DNA of 64,000 nt from DATKWD01 sp035529695 (GCA_035529695.1 DATKWD010000097.1:1-64000); one strand, 5' to 3'. Positions 51,249 through 60,215 are shown, counted from the first letter of the stretch. A program made the numbers and translations. The notes: a model not told the origin generated them from the letters alone.

Positions 51249-52179
51249 TCGTCTCGAGATAGAGGTGCCCGAGGTGATCGGGGGTCAGCGTCTGGATCGG
51301 GTCGTGTCGCTCGAGACCGGACTGAGCCGGTCGGTCGTCGCCGGCCTCATCGATCGCGGTGAGGTCACCGTCGACGGACTGGTCGTCGGGCAACGGAGCT
51401 TCCGGCTCGAGCCGGGCCAGGTCATTGCTTTGGAGGTGCCCGACGGTCCCGACGCCGTCCAGCTCACCCCGGATCCATCGGTGACGTTCGACGTGCTCTA
51501 CGCGGACGACCATCTGCTGGTGATCGACAAGCCTGCCGATGCCGTGGTGCATGCGGGGGCCGGTCAACCCCACGTGACATTGGTGAACGGCCTGATCCAT
51601 CGGTTCCCCGAGATCGCCGAGGTCGGCCAGCCGGACCGTCCTGGGATCGTGCATCGGCTCGACCGGGGGACCTCGGGTGCTCTCCTGGTCGCTCGGACGC
51701 AGCCCGCCTACGAAGGTCTCGTGGACTTGCTGAGCCGACGCGAGGTCGAGCGGGTCTACTGGGCCCTGGTCCGGGGTGTCCCCGGCAGCGGAAGGGGGAC
51801 CGTCGATGCGCCGATCGGCCGGTCCTCACGGCGGCGAACGAACATGGCGATCGTGGCGGACGGGCGGCAGGCGGTGACGCACTACGAGGTGAAGGAGCGC
51901 TACGACCGACCGATCGACTGCGCTCGGCTCGAGTGTCGGCTCGAGACGGGTCGCACCCACCAGATCCGAGTGCACCTCAGCTCGATCGGGCACCCGGTCC
52001 TCGGCGACCGGCGCTACGGGCCGCCGCACGGGCCCTTCGCCGCTCTGGATCGCATGGCGCTGCATGCCCAGGCGCTCGGGCTCGTGCATCCGATCACCGG
52101 TGAACGTCTCGAGGTCGAGGCTCCGTTGCCCGAAGCGCTCACCGACCTGCTTCAGCAGTTGTCGGTGGCGGCGCGCTGA
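51241..52179 (+). CDS. RluD-family pseudouridine synthase
   Basis: A 312-residue enzyme with an N-terminal S4 RNA-binding domain (RLDRVVSLETGLSRSVVAGLI) and the RsuA/RluA catalytic domain, including the active-site HRLDRGTSG motif with nucleophilic Asp and the later CRLETGRTHQIRVHL. RluD acts on helix 69 of 23S rRNA, but RluA-type substrates vary and this one is not proven. The lspA-rluD pairing is widespread. The 3' end overlaps the convergent Rrf2 gene by 28 bases. Confidence 0.93.
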   Translation: MTDRLEIEVPEVIGGQRLDRVVSLETGLSRSVVAGLIDRGEVTVDGLVVGQRSFRLEPGQVIALEVPDGPDAVQLTPDPSVTFDVLYADDHLLVIDKPADAVVHAGAGQPHVTLVNGLIHRFPEIAEVGQPDRPGIVHRLDRGTSGALLVARTQPAYEGLVDLLSRREVERVYWALVRGVPGSGRGTVDAPIGRSSRRRTNMAIVADGRQAVTHYEVKERYDRPIDCARLECRLETGRTHQIRVHLSSIGHPVLGDRRYGPPHGPFAALDRMALHAQALGLVHPITGERLEVEAPLPEALTDLLQQLSVAAR

Positions 52180-52631
52180 CTCCCGGCGCCGTGGACCTCA
52201 GGCCAGGCGCGGTCGCCGCGTGACATCGCTGCGATGTCGGCCAGGGTCATCTCCGACAAGTGTCGGCGCATGTGTTCGCCGACGACGTCCCAGACGGCCA
52301 GCAGGACGCATTGGCCTTCGTGGTCACAGGCACCGTCTTCGTGTGGGCGGCCGAAGTCGCCGATGGCGATCGGCCCGTCGACGGCACTCACGATGTCAGC
52401 CAGGGTGATGTCGGCGGGCTCGCGGGCGAGCTCGTAGCCACCGCCCACGCCTCGCTTGCTCCGGACCAGACCCGCTCCCTTGAGCGCGAGCAGGATCTGC
52501 TCGAGGTAGGGCTGAGGGAGGCTCGTGCGTTCGGCGATGTCGCGCACCGAGGTGGGACCGCCGGCAGTGGCGTGGAGCGCGAGCGAGAGGAGCGCGCGGC
52601 TCGCATAGTCGCCGCGGGTCGAGACCTTCAC
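52152..52631 (-). CDS. Rrf2-family transcriptional regulator
   Basis: A 159-residue winged-helix regulator beginning MKVSTRGDYASRALLSLAL, with DNA-binding YLEQILLALKGAGLVRSKRGVGGGYEL typical of Rrf2/IscR/NsrR. In the cluster-binding loop only CDHEGQC (a CX5C pair) is visible; the third cysteine of classical CX5CX7C regulators is absent, with another Cys only at the last residue. It may use a variant Fe-S ligand or none at all. It converges on rluD and is divergent from the phosphatase-like gene at 52700, 68 bases away. Confidence 0.9.
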   Translation of the reverse strand: MKVSTRGDYASRALLSLALHATAGGPTSVRDIAERTSLPQPYLEQILLALKGAGLVRSKRGVGGGYELAREPADITLADIVSAVDGPIAIGDFGRPHEDGACDHEGQCVLLAVWDVVGEHMRRHLSEMTLADIAAMSRGDRAWPEVHGAGSQRAATDNC

Positions 52632-52699
52632 GAGTCGGACCTTAGAGCCCGGACGCGTCCGTCGATCGCGGGTGAGCTGCGATAGCGTCTTCGTTCTCC

Positions 52700-53815
52700 G
52701 TGGCCACGCCTCCCGTTTCGACCGACCTCATCCTTCCCGACTACGGCGATGCCTGCGTCAGTCGCGTCGTGGCGAGCTGCCTCGATCCTGACGGGGGAGC
52801 CGGCGCCTGGCTGCCGGACCCGCTCCGAGGCGCTGAGCAGGTGGTGCTCCTCGTCCTCGACGGGCTCGGTTGGGAACAGCTGACGGCTCGGTCCTCGATC
52901 GCCCCGACGTTGTGTGCCATGGAGGGCGGTTCGATCACGACCGTCGCACCATCCACCACCTCGACTGCGCTGACCTCGATCTCCACGGGGACCCCTCCCG
53001 GACAGCACGGGGTGATCGGCTATCGCATCGCCGTCGATCACGAGGTCCTGAACGTGCTCCGGTGGTCGACACCGGCCGGTGATGCCCGAAAGCACATCCT
53101 GCCCGAGTCGATCCAGCGCGAGCCGCCGTTCGCGGGTGAGCGGCCGCCGGTGGTCACCCGTGCGGAGTTCCGGGGGTCCGGGTTCACCATTGCGCACCTC
53201 GATGGAGTTCGTTTCACCGGCTACCGGACGTTGGGCACGCTCGTCGCCGAGACGCAGCGTCACGTCGACGCCGGCGAACCCTTCGTCTACGTGTACTACG
53301 ACGGCATCGACAAGGTCGCGCACGAGTACGGCTTCGGGCCGGTCTACGACGCCGAGCTCCGTTCGGTCGACCGACTCGTCGGTGACCTCCTCGAGGTGAT
53401 CGGGCCGCAGGCGACACTCGTCGTCACCGCCGATCATGGGCAGGTCGTGGTCGGGGACCACGTCATCGAGCTCGACCATGACGTGCTCGCGAACGTGGCA
53501 TACCAGTCGGGGGAAGGCCGGTTCCGCTGGCTGCACGCACGGTCGGGGCGAGCATCCGCGCTGCTGTCCGAGGCCGTCTCTCGCTATTCCGACGATGCTT
53601 GGGTCGTGTCGGCCGAACAGATCATCGAAGAGGGTTGGTTCGGCCCGCGAGTGTCAGACGCATCGGCCGCCCGCCTCGGTGACGTGGCGTTGGTGGCCCG
53701 GACCGCGGTCGCCTTCCACGACCCCGACGACAGCGGCCCGTACCAGCTCATCGCTCGCCACGGCTCGCTGACCGCGGCCGAGATGTACGTGCCGTTGCTC
53801 GCCTCGCGGGGCTGA
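52700..53815 (+). CDS. Alkaline-phosphatase-superfamily phosphodiesterase/pyrophosphatase
   Basis: A 371-residue protein of the nucleotide pyrophosphatase/phosphodiesterase type. Metal and nucleophile motifs are VVLLVLDGLGWEQL, PSTTSTALTSISTG (nucleophilic Thr region), DGIDKVAHEYG and VTADHGQ. There is no signal peptide or membrane helix, so it is probably cytoplasmic. The substrate is unknown. The GTG start at 52700 lies 68 bases from the divergent Rrf2 gene. Confidence 0.88.
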   Translation: MATPPVSTDLILPDYGDACVSRVVASCLDPDGGAGAWLPDPLRGAEQVVLLVLDGLGWEQLTARSSIAPTLCAMEGGSITTVAPSTTSTALTSISTGTPPGQHGVIGYRIAVDHEVLNVLRWSTPAGDARKHILPESIQREPPFAGERPPVVTRAEFRGSGFTIAHLDGVRFTGYRTLGTLVAETQRHVDAGEPFVYVYYDGIDKVAHEYGFGPVYDAELRSVDRLVGDLLEVIGPQATLVVTADHGQVVVGDHVIELDHDVLANVAYQSGEGRFRWLHARSGRASALLSEAVSRYSDDAWVVSAEQIIEEGWFGPRVSDASAARLGDVALVARTAVAFHDPDDSGPYQLIARHGSLTAAEMYVPLLASRG

Positions 53816-53848
53816 ACACGGCCAGTCGATATCTTCCAGAGGAGCATC

Positions 53849-54370
53849 ATGTCCGAGCGCACTGAGCAGTCCGAACACATCGAACCATCCGAACCGATCG
53901 AACCGTCCGAGTTGGTCGACCCGAGCGACGTCGAGGTGTCGACCGAGTCGATCCAGGAGCCCGCCAAGGTGATGCGCATCGGATCGATGATCAAGCAGCT
54001 CCTCGACGAGGTGCGTGCTGCCGAGCTCGACGCGCCTTCGCGCGATCGGCTTCGCGAGATCTACCGCGTGTCGGTCAAGGAGATCGCCTCGGCGCTGTCG
54101 ACGGATCTCCAGGAGGAGCTCGACCGCCTCGCCCTCCCGTTCCAGGATGATGAGGACCCGCCGAGCGAAGCCGAGTTGCGCATCGCGCAGGCTCAGCTGG
54201 TCGGCTGGCTCGAGGGCCTGTTCCACGGCATCCAGGCCGCGCTGGTGGCGCAACAGATGGCGGCCCGTCAACAGCTCGAGCAGATGCGGGGACAGCTGCA
54301 GCCCGGCCCAGCCCATGGTGGGCCACCGGCCGACGGTTCGGTCGAGCCTCCGCCAGGTACCTACCTCTGA
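53849..54370 (+). CDS. bpa: Bacterial proteasome activator Bpa/PafE
   Basis: A 173-residue protein whose central part closely matches mycobacterial Bpa (PafE): EPAKVMRIGSMIKQLLDEVR, EELDRLALPF, ELRIAQAQLVGWLEGLFHGIQ and AQQMAARQQLEQMR. Bpa forms a ring that opens the 20S proteasome gate without ATP, docking through its C-terminal tail. Mycobacterial Bpa ends GQYL; here the end is GTYL, keeping Tyr-Leu. The acidic, Ser/Glu-rich N-terminal stretch (EQSEHIEPSEPIEPSE) is longer than usual. A 20S proteasome must be encoded elsewhere. The last codons are part of a small DNA repeat. Confidence 0.93.
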   Translation: MSERTEQSEHIEPSEPIEPSELVDPSDVEVSTESIQEPAKVMRIGSMIKQLLDEVRAAELDAPSRDRLREIYRVSVKEIASALSTDLQEELDRLALPFQDDEDPPSEAELRIAQAQLVGWLEGLFHGIQAALVAQQMAARQQLEQMRGQLQPGPAHGGPPADGSVEPPPGTYL

Positions 54371-54401
54371 TCCGCCAGGTACCTACCTCAGGTACCTACC
54401 T
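54355..54401. repeat. Three AGGTACCTACCTC repeats at the end of bpa
   Basis: The sequence coding the Bpa tail (CCAGGTACCTACCTCTGA) is repeated twice more, in degenerate form, immediately after the stop codon. Each copy contains the palindrome AGGTACCT, at 54355, 54377 and 54390, spaced 22 and 13 bases. The third copy reaches the stop codon of the convergent gene. It looks like a recent tandem duplication of the tail codons and fills the 25-base gap between the genes. Confidence 0.8.
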
Positions 54402-55316
54402 CTGAGCAGTGGTGCGGCCCACCGGAGCGTGCTCCTGGGCGTCGATCTCGGTGAATTGCCGGCAGAGGGTCGACAAGGCGTCTTCGTCGCCGGGCACGGT
54501 GATCGTCCGGTGGGTCACCTTCGAGCGCTCGATCTCGACACCCTGGGACGTGAGGAAGCCATGAATGGCGTCGGCGAATCGTTGGCTGAGTGTCGCGCCG
54601 CCCTGGGACGAGGTCTCGGGAAGGATGGCCGCGAAGATCCGTGATGAGTCGTCGCGTGCGTGGGCGACCCTGTCGACGCTGCGAACCGATTCGGCGAGTC
54701 TGCGCCCCAGGCCTCGCAGGATCGCATCGTGGCGACGACGGCCGAGTGCGGCGATCGGACCGACCGGGAGCTCGATGACGCTGATCGAGAACAGCGTCTC
54801 GTAGCGGGCCGATCGTGCGACCTCGAGTTCGGTGTCCTGGACGAAGGAGCGGGCATTGAAGAGACCGGTGGCGTCATCGATCTGGTCGTACAGCTCGAGC
54901 TTGTCGAGCGAGTCCTCGAGGACCTGGTTGGACCAGCCGCCGAGCAGCCCGAAGACGAGGTAGGCGAAGGTTCTCGACATGATGAGTCCGGCGAAGGCCG
55001 CGAACCCGATCGCGTCGATGGCCGGGAGCCGGAGGACCACGTAGAGCGCGGATGCGCCGAGCGCCGCGACGAGCCCGCCCGGGACCCGGAAGAACAGGAA
55101 GCCGAGGAAGATGGGCACGAACAAGAGGGTGGCGACGACCTCGACGGTGTCGACCCGACGGACGTACATGATGATCGTGACGACGCTGAGAATGCCCAGG
55201 CCGGCGAACACCAGCAGCAGGCGGGCCCGCTGATATCCGATCGCCTGGAGCCGGTCGGTCGTCGAGAACCCCACGTCGCGAAGGGTAGTGCGGGCTTGTG
55301 GAAGCATGAGGTCCAT
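54396..55316 (-). CDS. Membrane protein with degenerate GGDEF-like domain
   Basis: The frame opened from 55316 gives 306 residues. Four or five membrane helices (about residues 30-130) are followed by a GGDEF-like domain: DDATGLFNARSFVQ matches the start of diguanylate cyclase domains (D-x-TGLxN). However, the catalytic GG(D/E)EF position reads ARDDSSRIFAA, so it is unlikely to make c-di-GMP. The start may be ATG 55316 or 55307; both overlap or abut the divergent gene. The frame extends to 55610 but that part is antisense to the neighbour. Confidence 0.72.
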   Translation of the reverse strand: MDLMLPQARTTLRDVGFSTTDRLQAIGYQRARLLLVFAGLGILSVVTIIMYVRRVDTVEVVATLLFVPIFLGFLFFRVPGGLVAALGASALYVVLRLPAIDAIGFAAFAGLIMSRTFAYLVFGLLGGWSNQVLEDSLDKLELYDQIDDATGLFNARSFVQDTELEVARSARYETLFSISVIELPVGPIAALGRRRHDAILRGLGRRLAESVRSVDRVAHARDDSSRIFAAILPETSSQGGATLSQRFADAIHGFLTSQGVEIERSKVTHRTITVPGDEDALSTLCRQFTEIDAQEHAPVGRTTAQR

Positions 55317-55776
55317 GCCGTCCGCACTTCGTGCCAGGATCGCGCTGGTCACGATGTTCGGGGTGCTGCTGATCCCGCTCTGGACCTCGTCGCTGCGGGG
55401 GTTGACCCATCTGCTCACCTGTGACGAGACCACCGACACCGACTTCTCGCTGATCGTCGCGCCGGACGGGACCGCCTCGGCGCTCTCGTCGGTTCGGGTG
55501 GACCGAGACAAGGGCGACCGCGAGGTGTGCGGCGGGCTCGTCGTCGATGTCGGTGTGCGATCTTCGACCGCAGGATCGTCGGATCTGCTGATCACGATCT
55601 CGAACCGCACGGGCTTCGGTTGGCACGGGTCGGTCCAGGTCGACCTCGACGACGTCTCCTTCCCGATCGCGGTCGGCGAGGTCGCACCCGACGCCAGTGT
55701 GACCGAGGTGGTCGAGGTCGACCTCGACCGGGATCGAACCTACGAGATCGGCGGCAAACTGCTCATCGGTCCGTGA
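55315..55776 (+). CDS. Predicted exported protein, unknown function
   Basis: A 153-residue protein with an N-terminal signal-like segment (RARIALVTMFGVLLIPLWTS) and an extracytoplasmic domain containing two Cys (about 30 and 66) that may pair. The rest is rich in Asp, Val and beta-like repeats. There is no lipobox. I do not recognise a family. Its start ATG overlaps the start of the divergent GGDEF-like gene, so the two must share or overlap promoters. Confidence 0.7.
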   Translation: MPSALRARIALVTMFGVLLIPLWTSSLRGLTHLLTCDETTDTDFSLIVAPDGTASALSSVRVDRDKGDREVCGGLVVDVGVRSSTAGSSDLLITISNRTGFGWHGSVQVDLDDVSFPIAVGEVAPDASVTEVVEVDLDRDRTYEIGGKLLIGP

Positions 55777-55825
55777 GCCGAGGCCGTGGTGCGGTCTGCT
55801 ACGGTCGGAATCACACCCTTGTAAC

Positions 55826-55869
55826 TTGTCCACAGGTGGGGACAACCACTGTGGAAAGGGTGTGGACGA
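55826..55869. promoter_or_regulatory. Cluster of DnaA-box-like 9-mers upstream of dnaE
   Basis: One perfect actinobacterial DnaA box TTGTCCACA (55826-55834, plus) is followed by three minus-strand sites: TTGTCCCCA (55837-55845, one mismatch), CTTTCCACA (55850-55858, two) and TCGTCCACA (55861-55869, one). They end 19 bases before the dnaE start codon. The TTGTCCACA form is the consensus reported for Streptomyces and mycobacteria. Binding of DnaA here is inferred, not shown. Confidence 0.6.
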
Positions 55870-55888
55870 ACCGTTCCGAAGGAGTCGA

Positions 55889-58800
55889 GTGGGAGACAGC
55901 TTCACCCACCTCCACGTGCACACCGAGTACTCGATGCTCGACGGCGCCGCGCGGATCGACGACGTGGTGGCTGCCGCTGCGTCCGATGGCCAGCCGGCCA
56001 TCGGCATCACCGATCACGGCAACATGTACGGCGTCCTGCCCTTCTACCAGGCGTGCAAGGACCAGGGGCTCAACCCGATCATCGGTACCGAGCTCTACCA
56101 GGCACACGAACACCGGACCGAACGGCCGGTGCGGCGCGGCCGGATGGATGACAGCGGAGGGGACACCGGTGATGGCCGCAAGGCGTATTACCACCTGACG
56201 GCACTGGCCGAGAACAACACCGGCTACAAGAACCTCATCCAGCTCGCCTCCCGGGCGTTCATGGAGGGCTACTACATGAAGCCCAAGGTCGACTGGGAAC
56301 TGCTCGAGGAGCACAGCGAGGGCGTCATCGTCACGACCGGGTGCCTCGGCGGTCATGTCCTGCAGTCGATGCTGAAGGGGGACTACGACGAAGCCGTCAA
56401 GAAGGCAGCTCGGCTCCAGGACATCTTCGGTCGGGACAACCTCTTCGTCGAGCTCCAGGATCACGGAATTCCCGAGCAGACTCGCACGAATCCGATGCTC
56501 CTCGACCTCGCGAAGCAGATCGGTGCCCCCCTGCTGGCGACCAACGACAGCCACTACACCACCCAGGAGGACCACCTCGCGCACGATGCGCTTCTCTGCG
56601 TGCAGACCGGATCACTCCGGTCGGACCCCGATCGGCTGAAGTTCCACGGCGATCAGCACTACGTGAAGTCGGCTGCTGAGATGAGGTACCTGTTCCGTGA
56701 GGTGCCGTCGAGCTGCGACAACTCCCTCTGGATCGCCGAGCGCTGCAACGTCGAGATCGAGTTCGGCAAGCCGCTCCTTCCCGACTTCCCGCTCCCGGAG
56801 GGGTTCACCGACTCAGCGGCGTACCTCGAGCACCTGACGTTCGAGGGTGCCCGCAAACGCTGGGGCGACGAGCTGCCGGACGAGATCGTCGAGCGTCTGG
56901 CCTACGAGCTCAAGGTCATCGGCGACATGGGATTCTCGTCGTACTTCCTGATCACCTGGGATCTGATCAAACACGCCCGCGACGCGAACATCCGGGTCGG
57001 TCCAGGCCGCGGCAGCGCCGCGGGGTGCGCAGTGGCGTACTCGCTCTGGATCACCGACCTCGACCCCATCAAGTACGACCTCCTCTTCGAACGGTTCCTC
57101 AATCCGGCGCGCATCTCCATGCCCGACATCGACATGGACTTCGACTCGCGTTACCGCGACGAGATGATCCGCTACACCGCCGAGCGGTACGGCCGCGCGA
57201 ACGTGGCGCAGATCGTGACCTTCTCGACCATCAAGGCTCGGGCAGCGGTACGAGACGCGGCAAGGGTGCTCGGTTACGAGTACGCCGTCGGCGACAAGGT
57301 GGCCAAGGCGATGCCGCCTCTGGTGATGGGCCGTGACACGCCGCTGCAGTACTGCTTCGAGAAGCATCCCAAGTACACCGACGGCTACAAGGCCGCCGGT
57401 GATCTTCGCGACATGTACGAGGCCGATCCCGATGTGAAGGAGGTCGTCGACGTCGCCAAGGGTCTCGAGGGCATGCGGCGCCAGGACGGAATCCATGCCG
57501 CAGCCGTCGTGATCACCCAGGAGCCGCTCACCAACTACCTCCCCATCCAGCGCAAGCCCGAGTCGGGCAAGCCGATCGAGGAAGCGCCGGTCGTCACGCA
57601 GTACGAGATGCACGGGGTCGAGGACCTGGGCCTGCTCAAGATGGACTTCCTCGGCTTGCGAAACCTCGACGTGATCGAGGACGCGCTCGAGGTCATCGAG
57701 CGGGCGCGGGGTGAGCGGCCCGACATCGACCACGTCGATCTCGACGACGACCTCACACTCCAGCTGCTTCGTGACGGCAACAGCATCGGCGTCTTCCAGC
57801 TCGAGGGCGGACCGATGCGTGCCCTGATGCGCTCGTTGGCGCCGACGAGCTTCGACGACGTCGCCGCGCTCGTCGCCCTCTATCGGCCTGGCCCGATGGC
57901 GGCGAACATGCACAACGACTATGCCGACCGCAAGAACGGTCGGCAGGAGATCACCTACCTCCACGACGATGCCAAAGAGCTCCTCGAGTCGACCTACGGC
58001 CTGCCGATCTACCAAGAGTCGATCATGCGGATCGCCCAGAAGTTCGCGGGCTACTCGCTGGCCGAAGCCGATCTGTTGCGCAAGGCGATGGGCAAGAAGG
58101 TCCGCGAGCTGGTCCGCAAGGAGCGGGCCAAGTTCGTCGAGGGCTGCGAGGCGACGGGCTACGGCGCCGACCTCGGCAACCAGTGGATGGACATCATCGA
58201 GCCATTCGCCGACTACGCGTTCAACAAGTCGCACAGCTTCGGGTACGGCCTCATCGCCTACCAGACCGCGTACCTGAAGGCGCACTATCCGGTCGAGTAC
58301 CTGGCCGCCCTGCTCACGTCAGTGAAGTCGAACCTCGACAAGGCCGCGATCTACCTCAACGAGTGCCGGCAGATGGACATCCAGGTCCAGGTCCCCGACG
58401 TCAATGTCTCGGCATCCGATTTCACGGCCGTGCTCAATGCAGACCCCGACGATCCGAGCCCCGGGTCGATCCCGTTCGGCTTGTCGGCCATCCGCAACGT
58501 CGGCTCGGGGCTGGTCGGGCTCCTCCTGGAAGAACGCAACGCCAACGGCCCGTTCGTCGACTTCTACGACTTCTGCGAGCGGGTCGACCTGAGCGTGCTG
58601 AACAAGAAGATGCTCGAGTCGCTGATCAAGGCCGGTGGCTTCGACAGTCTCGGACATCCTCGGCACGGGCTGCTGTCGGTCTTCGAGGAGATCGTCGAGC
58701 ACACCTCGGCTCGCCGCAAGGAGCGCGAGGCGGGGGTGATGAGCCTGTTCGGCGACGCGCCCACCGAGGACGGGTCGAGCTTCGACGAACGCACCCCGAT

Positions 58801-59431
58801 TCCCGACACCGAGTTCGACAAGCGCACCAAGTTGAGTTTCGAGAAGGAGATGCTCGGGCTCTACGTGAGCGATCACCCGCTGCGAGGAGCCGAAGAGATC
58901 CTGGCTCGACGGAGCGATCTGAGTGTCGATGCGCTCGCGGATGCCGAAGACGGTCGGATGGTCAAGATCGGCGGCCTCATCACCTCGCTGCAGACGAAGT
59001 ACACCCGCAAGGGTGACCTCATGGCCATTTTCGAGCTCGAGGATCTGACCGGGACCTGCGAGGTCATGGTCTTCCCGCGCACGATGCGCGAGCACGGCCA
59101 GAAGCTGGCCGACGACAACATCGTGGTCCTCAAGGCGAGGATCGACCAGCGCGACGACATCCCCAAGCTCATCGCCATGGAGCTCGACGTGTTCGAGGGC
59201 ATGCTCGAAGGGGTCGAGCCGCTCGAGATCAAGGTGTCGCCCCACCTGCTGTCCGATGACCTGATCACCAAGCTGAAGACCGTGCTCGCCGAACATCCGG
59301 GCGATGCCTCGGTCCTGCTCGACCTCGGCGGCGACACGGTGCTCCGGCTTCCCGATGCGTGGAGGGTCGGCCAGAGCAACGGCCTCATGGCCGACCTGCG
59401 GGTCCTGCTGGGGGCCGACGCCATCACATAG
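55889..59431 (+). CDS. dnaE: DNA polymerase III alpha subunit
   Basis: Replicative polymerase of 1180 residues. The N-terminal PHP domain begins THLHVHTEYS with metal-binding His residues; the polymerase active site contains PDIDMDFD (Asp413, Asp415), and the thumb/finger region has GPGRGSAAG. The C-terminal part carries the OB-fold and the helix-hairpin-helix. This is DnaE1-type rather than PolC. GTG 55889 is supported by AAGGAG 4 bases upstream; the frame also opens from 55826, but that stretch is the DnaA-box region. A 115-base gap follows. Confidence 0.97.
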   Translation: MGDSFTHLHVHTEYSMLDGAARIDDVVAAAASDGQPAIGITDHGNMYGVLPFYQACKDQGLNPIIGTELYQAHEHRTERPVRRGRMDDSGGDTGDGRKAYYHLTALAENNTGYKNLIQLASRAFMEGYYMKPKVDWELLEEHSEGVIVTTGCLGGHVLQSMLKGDYDEAVKKAARLQDIFGRDNLFVELQDHGIPEQTRTNPMLLDLAKQIGAPLLATNDSHYTTQEDHLAHDALLCVQTGSLRSDPDRLKFHGDQHYVKSAAEMRYLFREVPSSCDNSLWIAERCNVEIEFGKPLLPDFPLPEGFTDSAAYLEHLTFEGARKRWGDELPDEIVERLAYELKVIGDMGFSSYFLITWDLIKHARDANIRVGPGRGSAAGCAVAYSLWITDLDPIKYDLLFERFLNPARISMPDIDMDFDSRYRDEMIRYTAERYGRANVAQIVTFSTIKARAAVRDAARVLGYEYAVGDKVAKAMPPLVMGRDTPLQYCFEKHPKYTDGYKAAGDLRDMYEADPDVKEVVDVAKGLEGMRRQDGIHAAAVVITQEPLTNYLPIQRKPESGKPIEEAPVVTQYEMHGVEDLGLLKMDFLGLRNLDVIEDALEVIERARGERPDIDHVDLDDDLTLQLLRDGNSIGVFQLEGGPMRALMRSLAPTSFDDVAALVALYRPGPMAANMHNDYADRKNGRQEITYLHDDAKELLESTYGLPIYQESIMRIAQKFAGYSLAEADLLRKAMGKKVRELVRKERAKFVEGCEATGYGADLGNQWMDIIEPFADYAFNKSHSFGYGLIAYQTAYLKAHYPVEYLAALLTSVKSNLDKAAIYLNECRQMDIQVQVPDVNVSASDFTAVLNADPDDPSPGSIPFGLSAIRNVGSGLVGLLLEERNANGPFVDFYDFCERVDLSVLNKKMLESLIKAGGFDSLGHPRHGLLSVFEEIVEHTSARRKEREAGVMSLFGDAPTEDGSSFDERTPIPDTEFDKRTKLSFEKEMLGLYVSDHPLRGAEEILARRSDLSVDALADAEDGRMVKIGGLITSLQTKYTRKGDLMAIFELEDLTGTCEVMVFPRTMREHGQKLADDNIVVLKARIDQRDDIPKLIAMELDVFEGMLEGVEPLEIKVSPHLLSDDLITKLKTVLAEHPGDASVLLDLGGDTVLRLPDAWRVGQSNGLMADLRVLLGADAIT

Positions 59432-59546
59432 CGGCTTCGACTCCTTCGGATCAACTCGACCGCTCGGTCAGCCGGTTTGCGCTGGGGGTCACTTGTCCGA
59501 TGGACTATCGGGGTCAATCCACGCACCACCGGGGGCCTCTCAGTTC

Positions 59547-60215
59547 ATGTCGATCGACGTCGAGACCAAGGACTGCACCGCCCTGAGCGATGCGGAGATC
59601 GCGGAGATCGCCGATCTCACCGCCGAGGGTCCGGTGACGCACGAGATCGGCACGATCTCCAAGGAGACCGAGACCTGGGTCCTCGTCACCCGTGCCCACC
59701 AGGGCGCGAAGCTCAAGGGGTTCGCCTTCTCGACCCTCGAGCGCATCGGTGGGACCCCTTCTGTCCTCATCGGGTTCGGCTGCGTCCAGCGCTCCTCCAA
59801 GCGTGACACGGTGCTGCGCGGGATCATCGGCGATCTGCTGCGTCGGGCGGTCTTGGCGTTCCCCGACGAGGACGTGCTGATCACGGCGCGCTTCAGCGAC
59901 ACCTCTGGGTTCGAGGCATTCAAGTCACTGACCGACGTCGTTCCGCGCCCCGACCACAAGGTGTCGGGCGAGGAGCGGGCGTGGGGTCGTCGTATCGCCA
60001 AGCGGCTCGGCGTCCCGACGCGTCGGTACGTCGACCGGGAGTTCACCGTCAAGGGCGACGGGACTGCCCCGTTGGTCCTCGACCACGAGGCGCTCGATCG
60101 GTCCAAGACCGCCGACGACTTCGCCGAGTACTTCACCGGTCTCTCCGCCGACGATGGCGACTCGATCATCGCAACCGGTTGGGCGATGGCCGAAGACCTC
60201 GCCAAGCTCGTCTGA
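59547..60215 (+). CDS. Uncharacterised protein, possibly GNAT-fold
   Basis: A 222-residue protein starting at ATG 59547. I do not recognise it with certainty. The middle part, LKGFAFSTLERIGGTPSVLIGFG followed by a basic helix (KRDTVLRGIIGDLLRRAVL), resembles the beta-loop-helix of N-acyltransferases but lacks a clear acetyl-CoA QxxGxG motif. No signal peptide or membrane helix. The next gene overlaps its 3' end. Confidence 0.65.
   Translation: MSIDVETKDCTALSDAEIAEIADLTAEGPVTHEIGTISKETETWVLVTRAHQGAKLKGFAFSTLERIGGTPSVLIGFGCVQRSSKRDTVLRGIIGDLLRRAVLAFPDEDVLITARFSDTSGFEAFKSLTDVVPRPDHKVSGEERAWGRRIAKRLGVPTRRYVDREFTVKGDGTAPLVLDHEALDRSKTADDFAEYFTGLSADDGDSIIATGWAMAEDLAKLV

Noticed and set aside
55826..55888. 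Upstream TTG start for dnaE at 55826
   Set aside because: The added residues are unlike DnaE, the stretch is a DnaA-box cluster, and GTG 55889 has a good ribosome site and starts the PHP domain.
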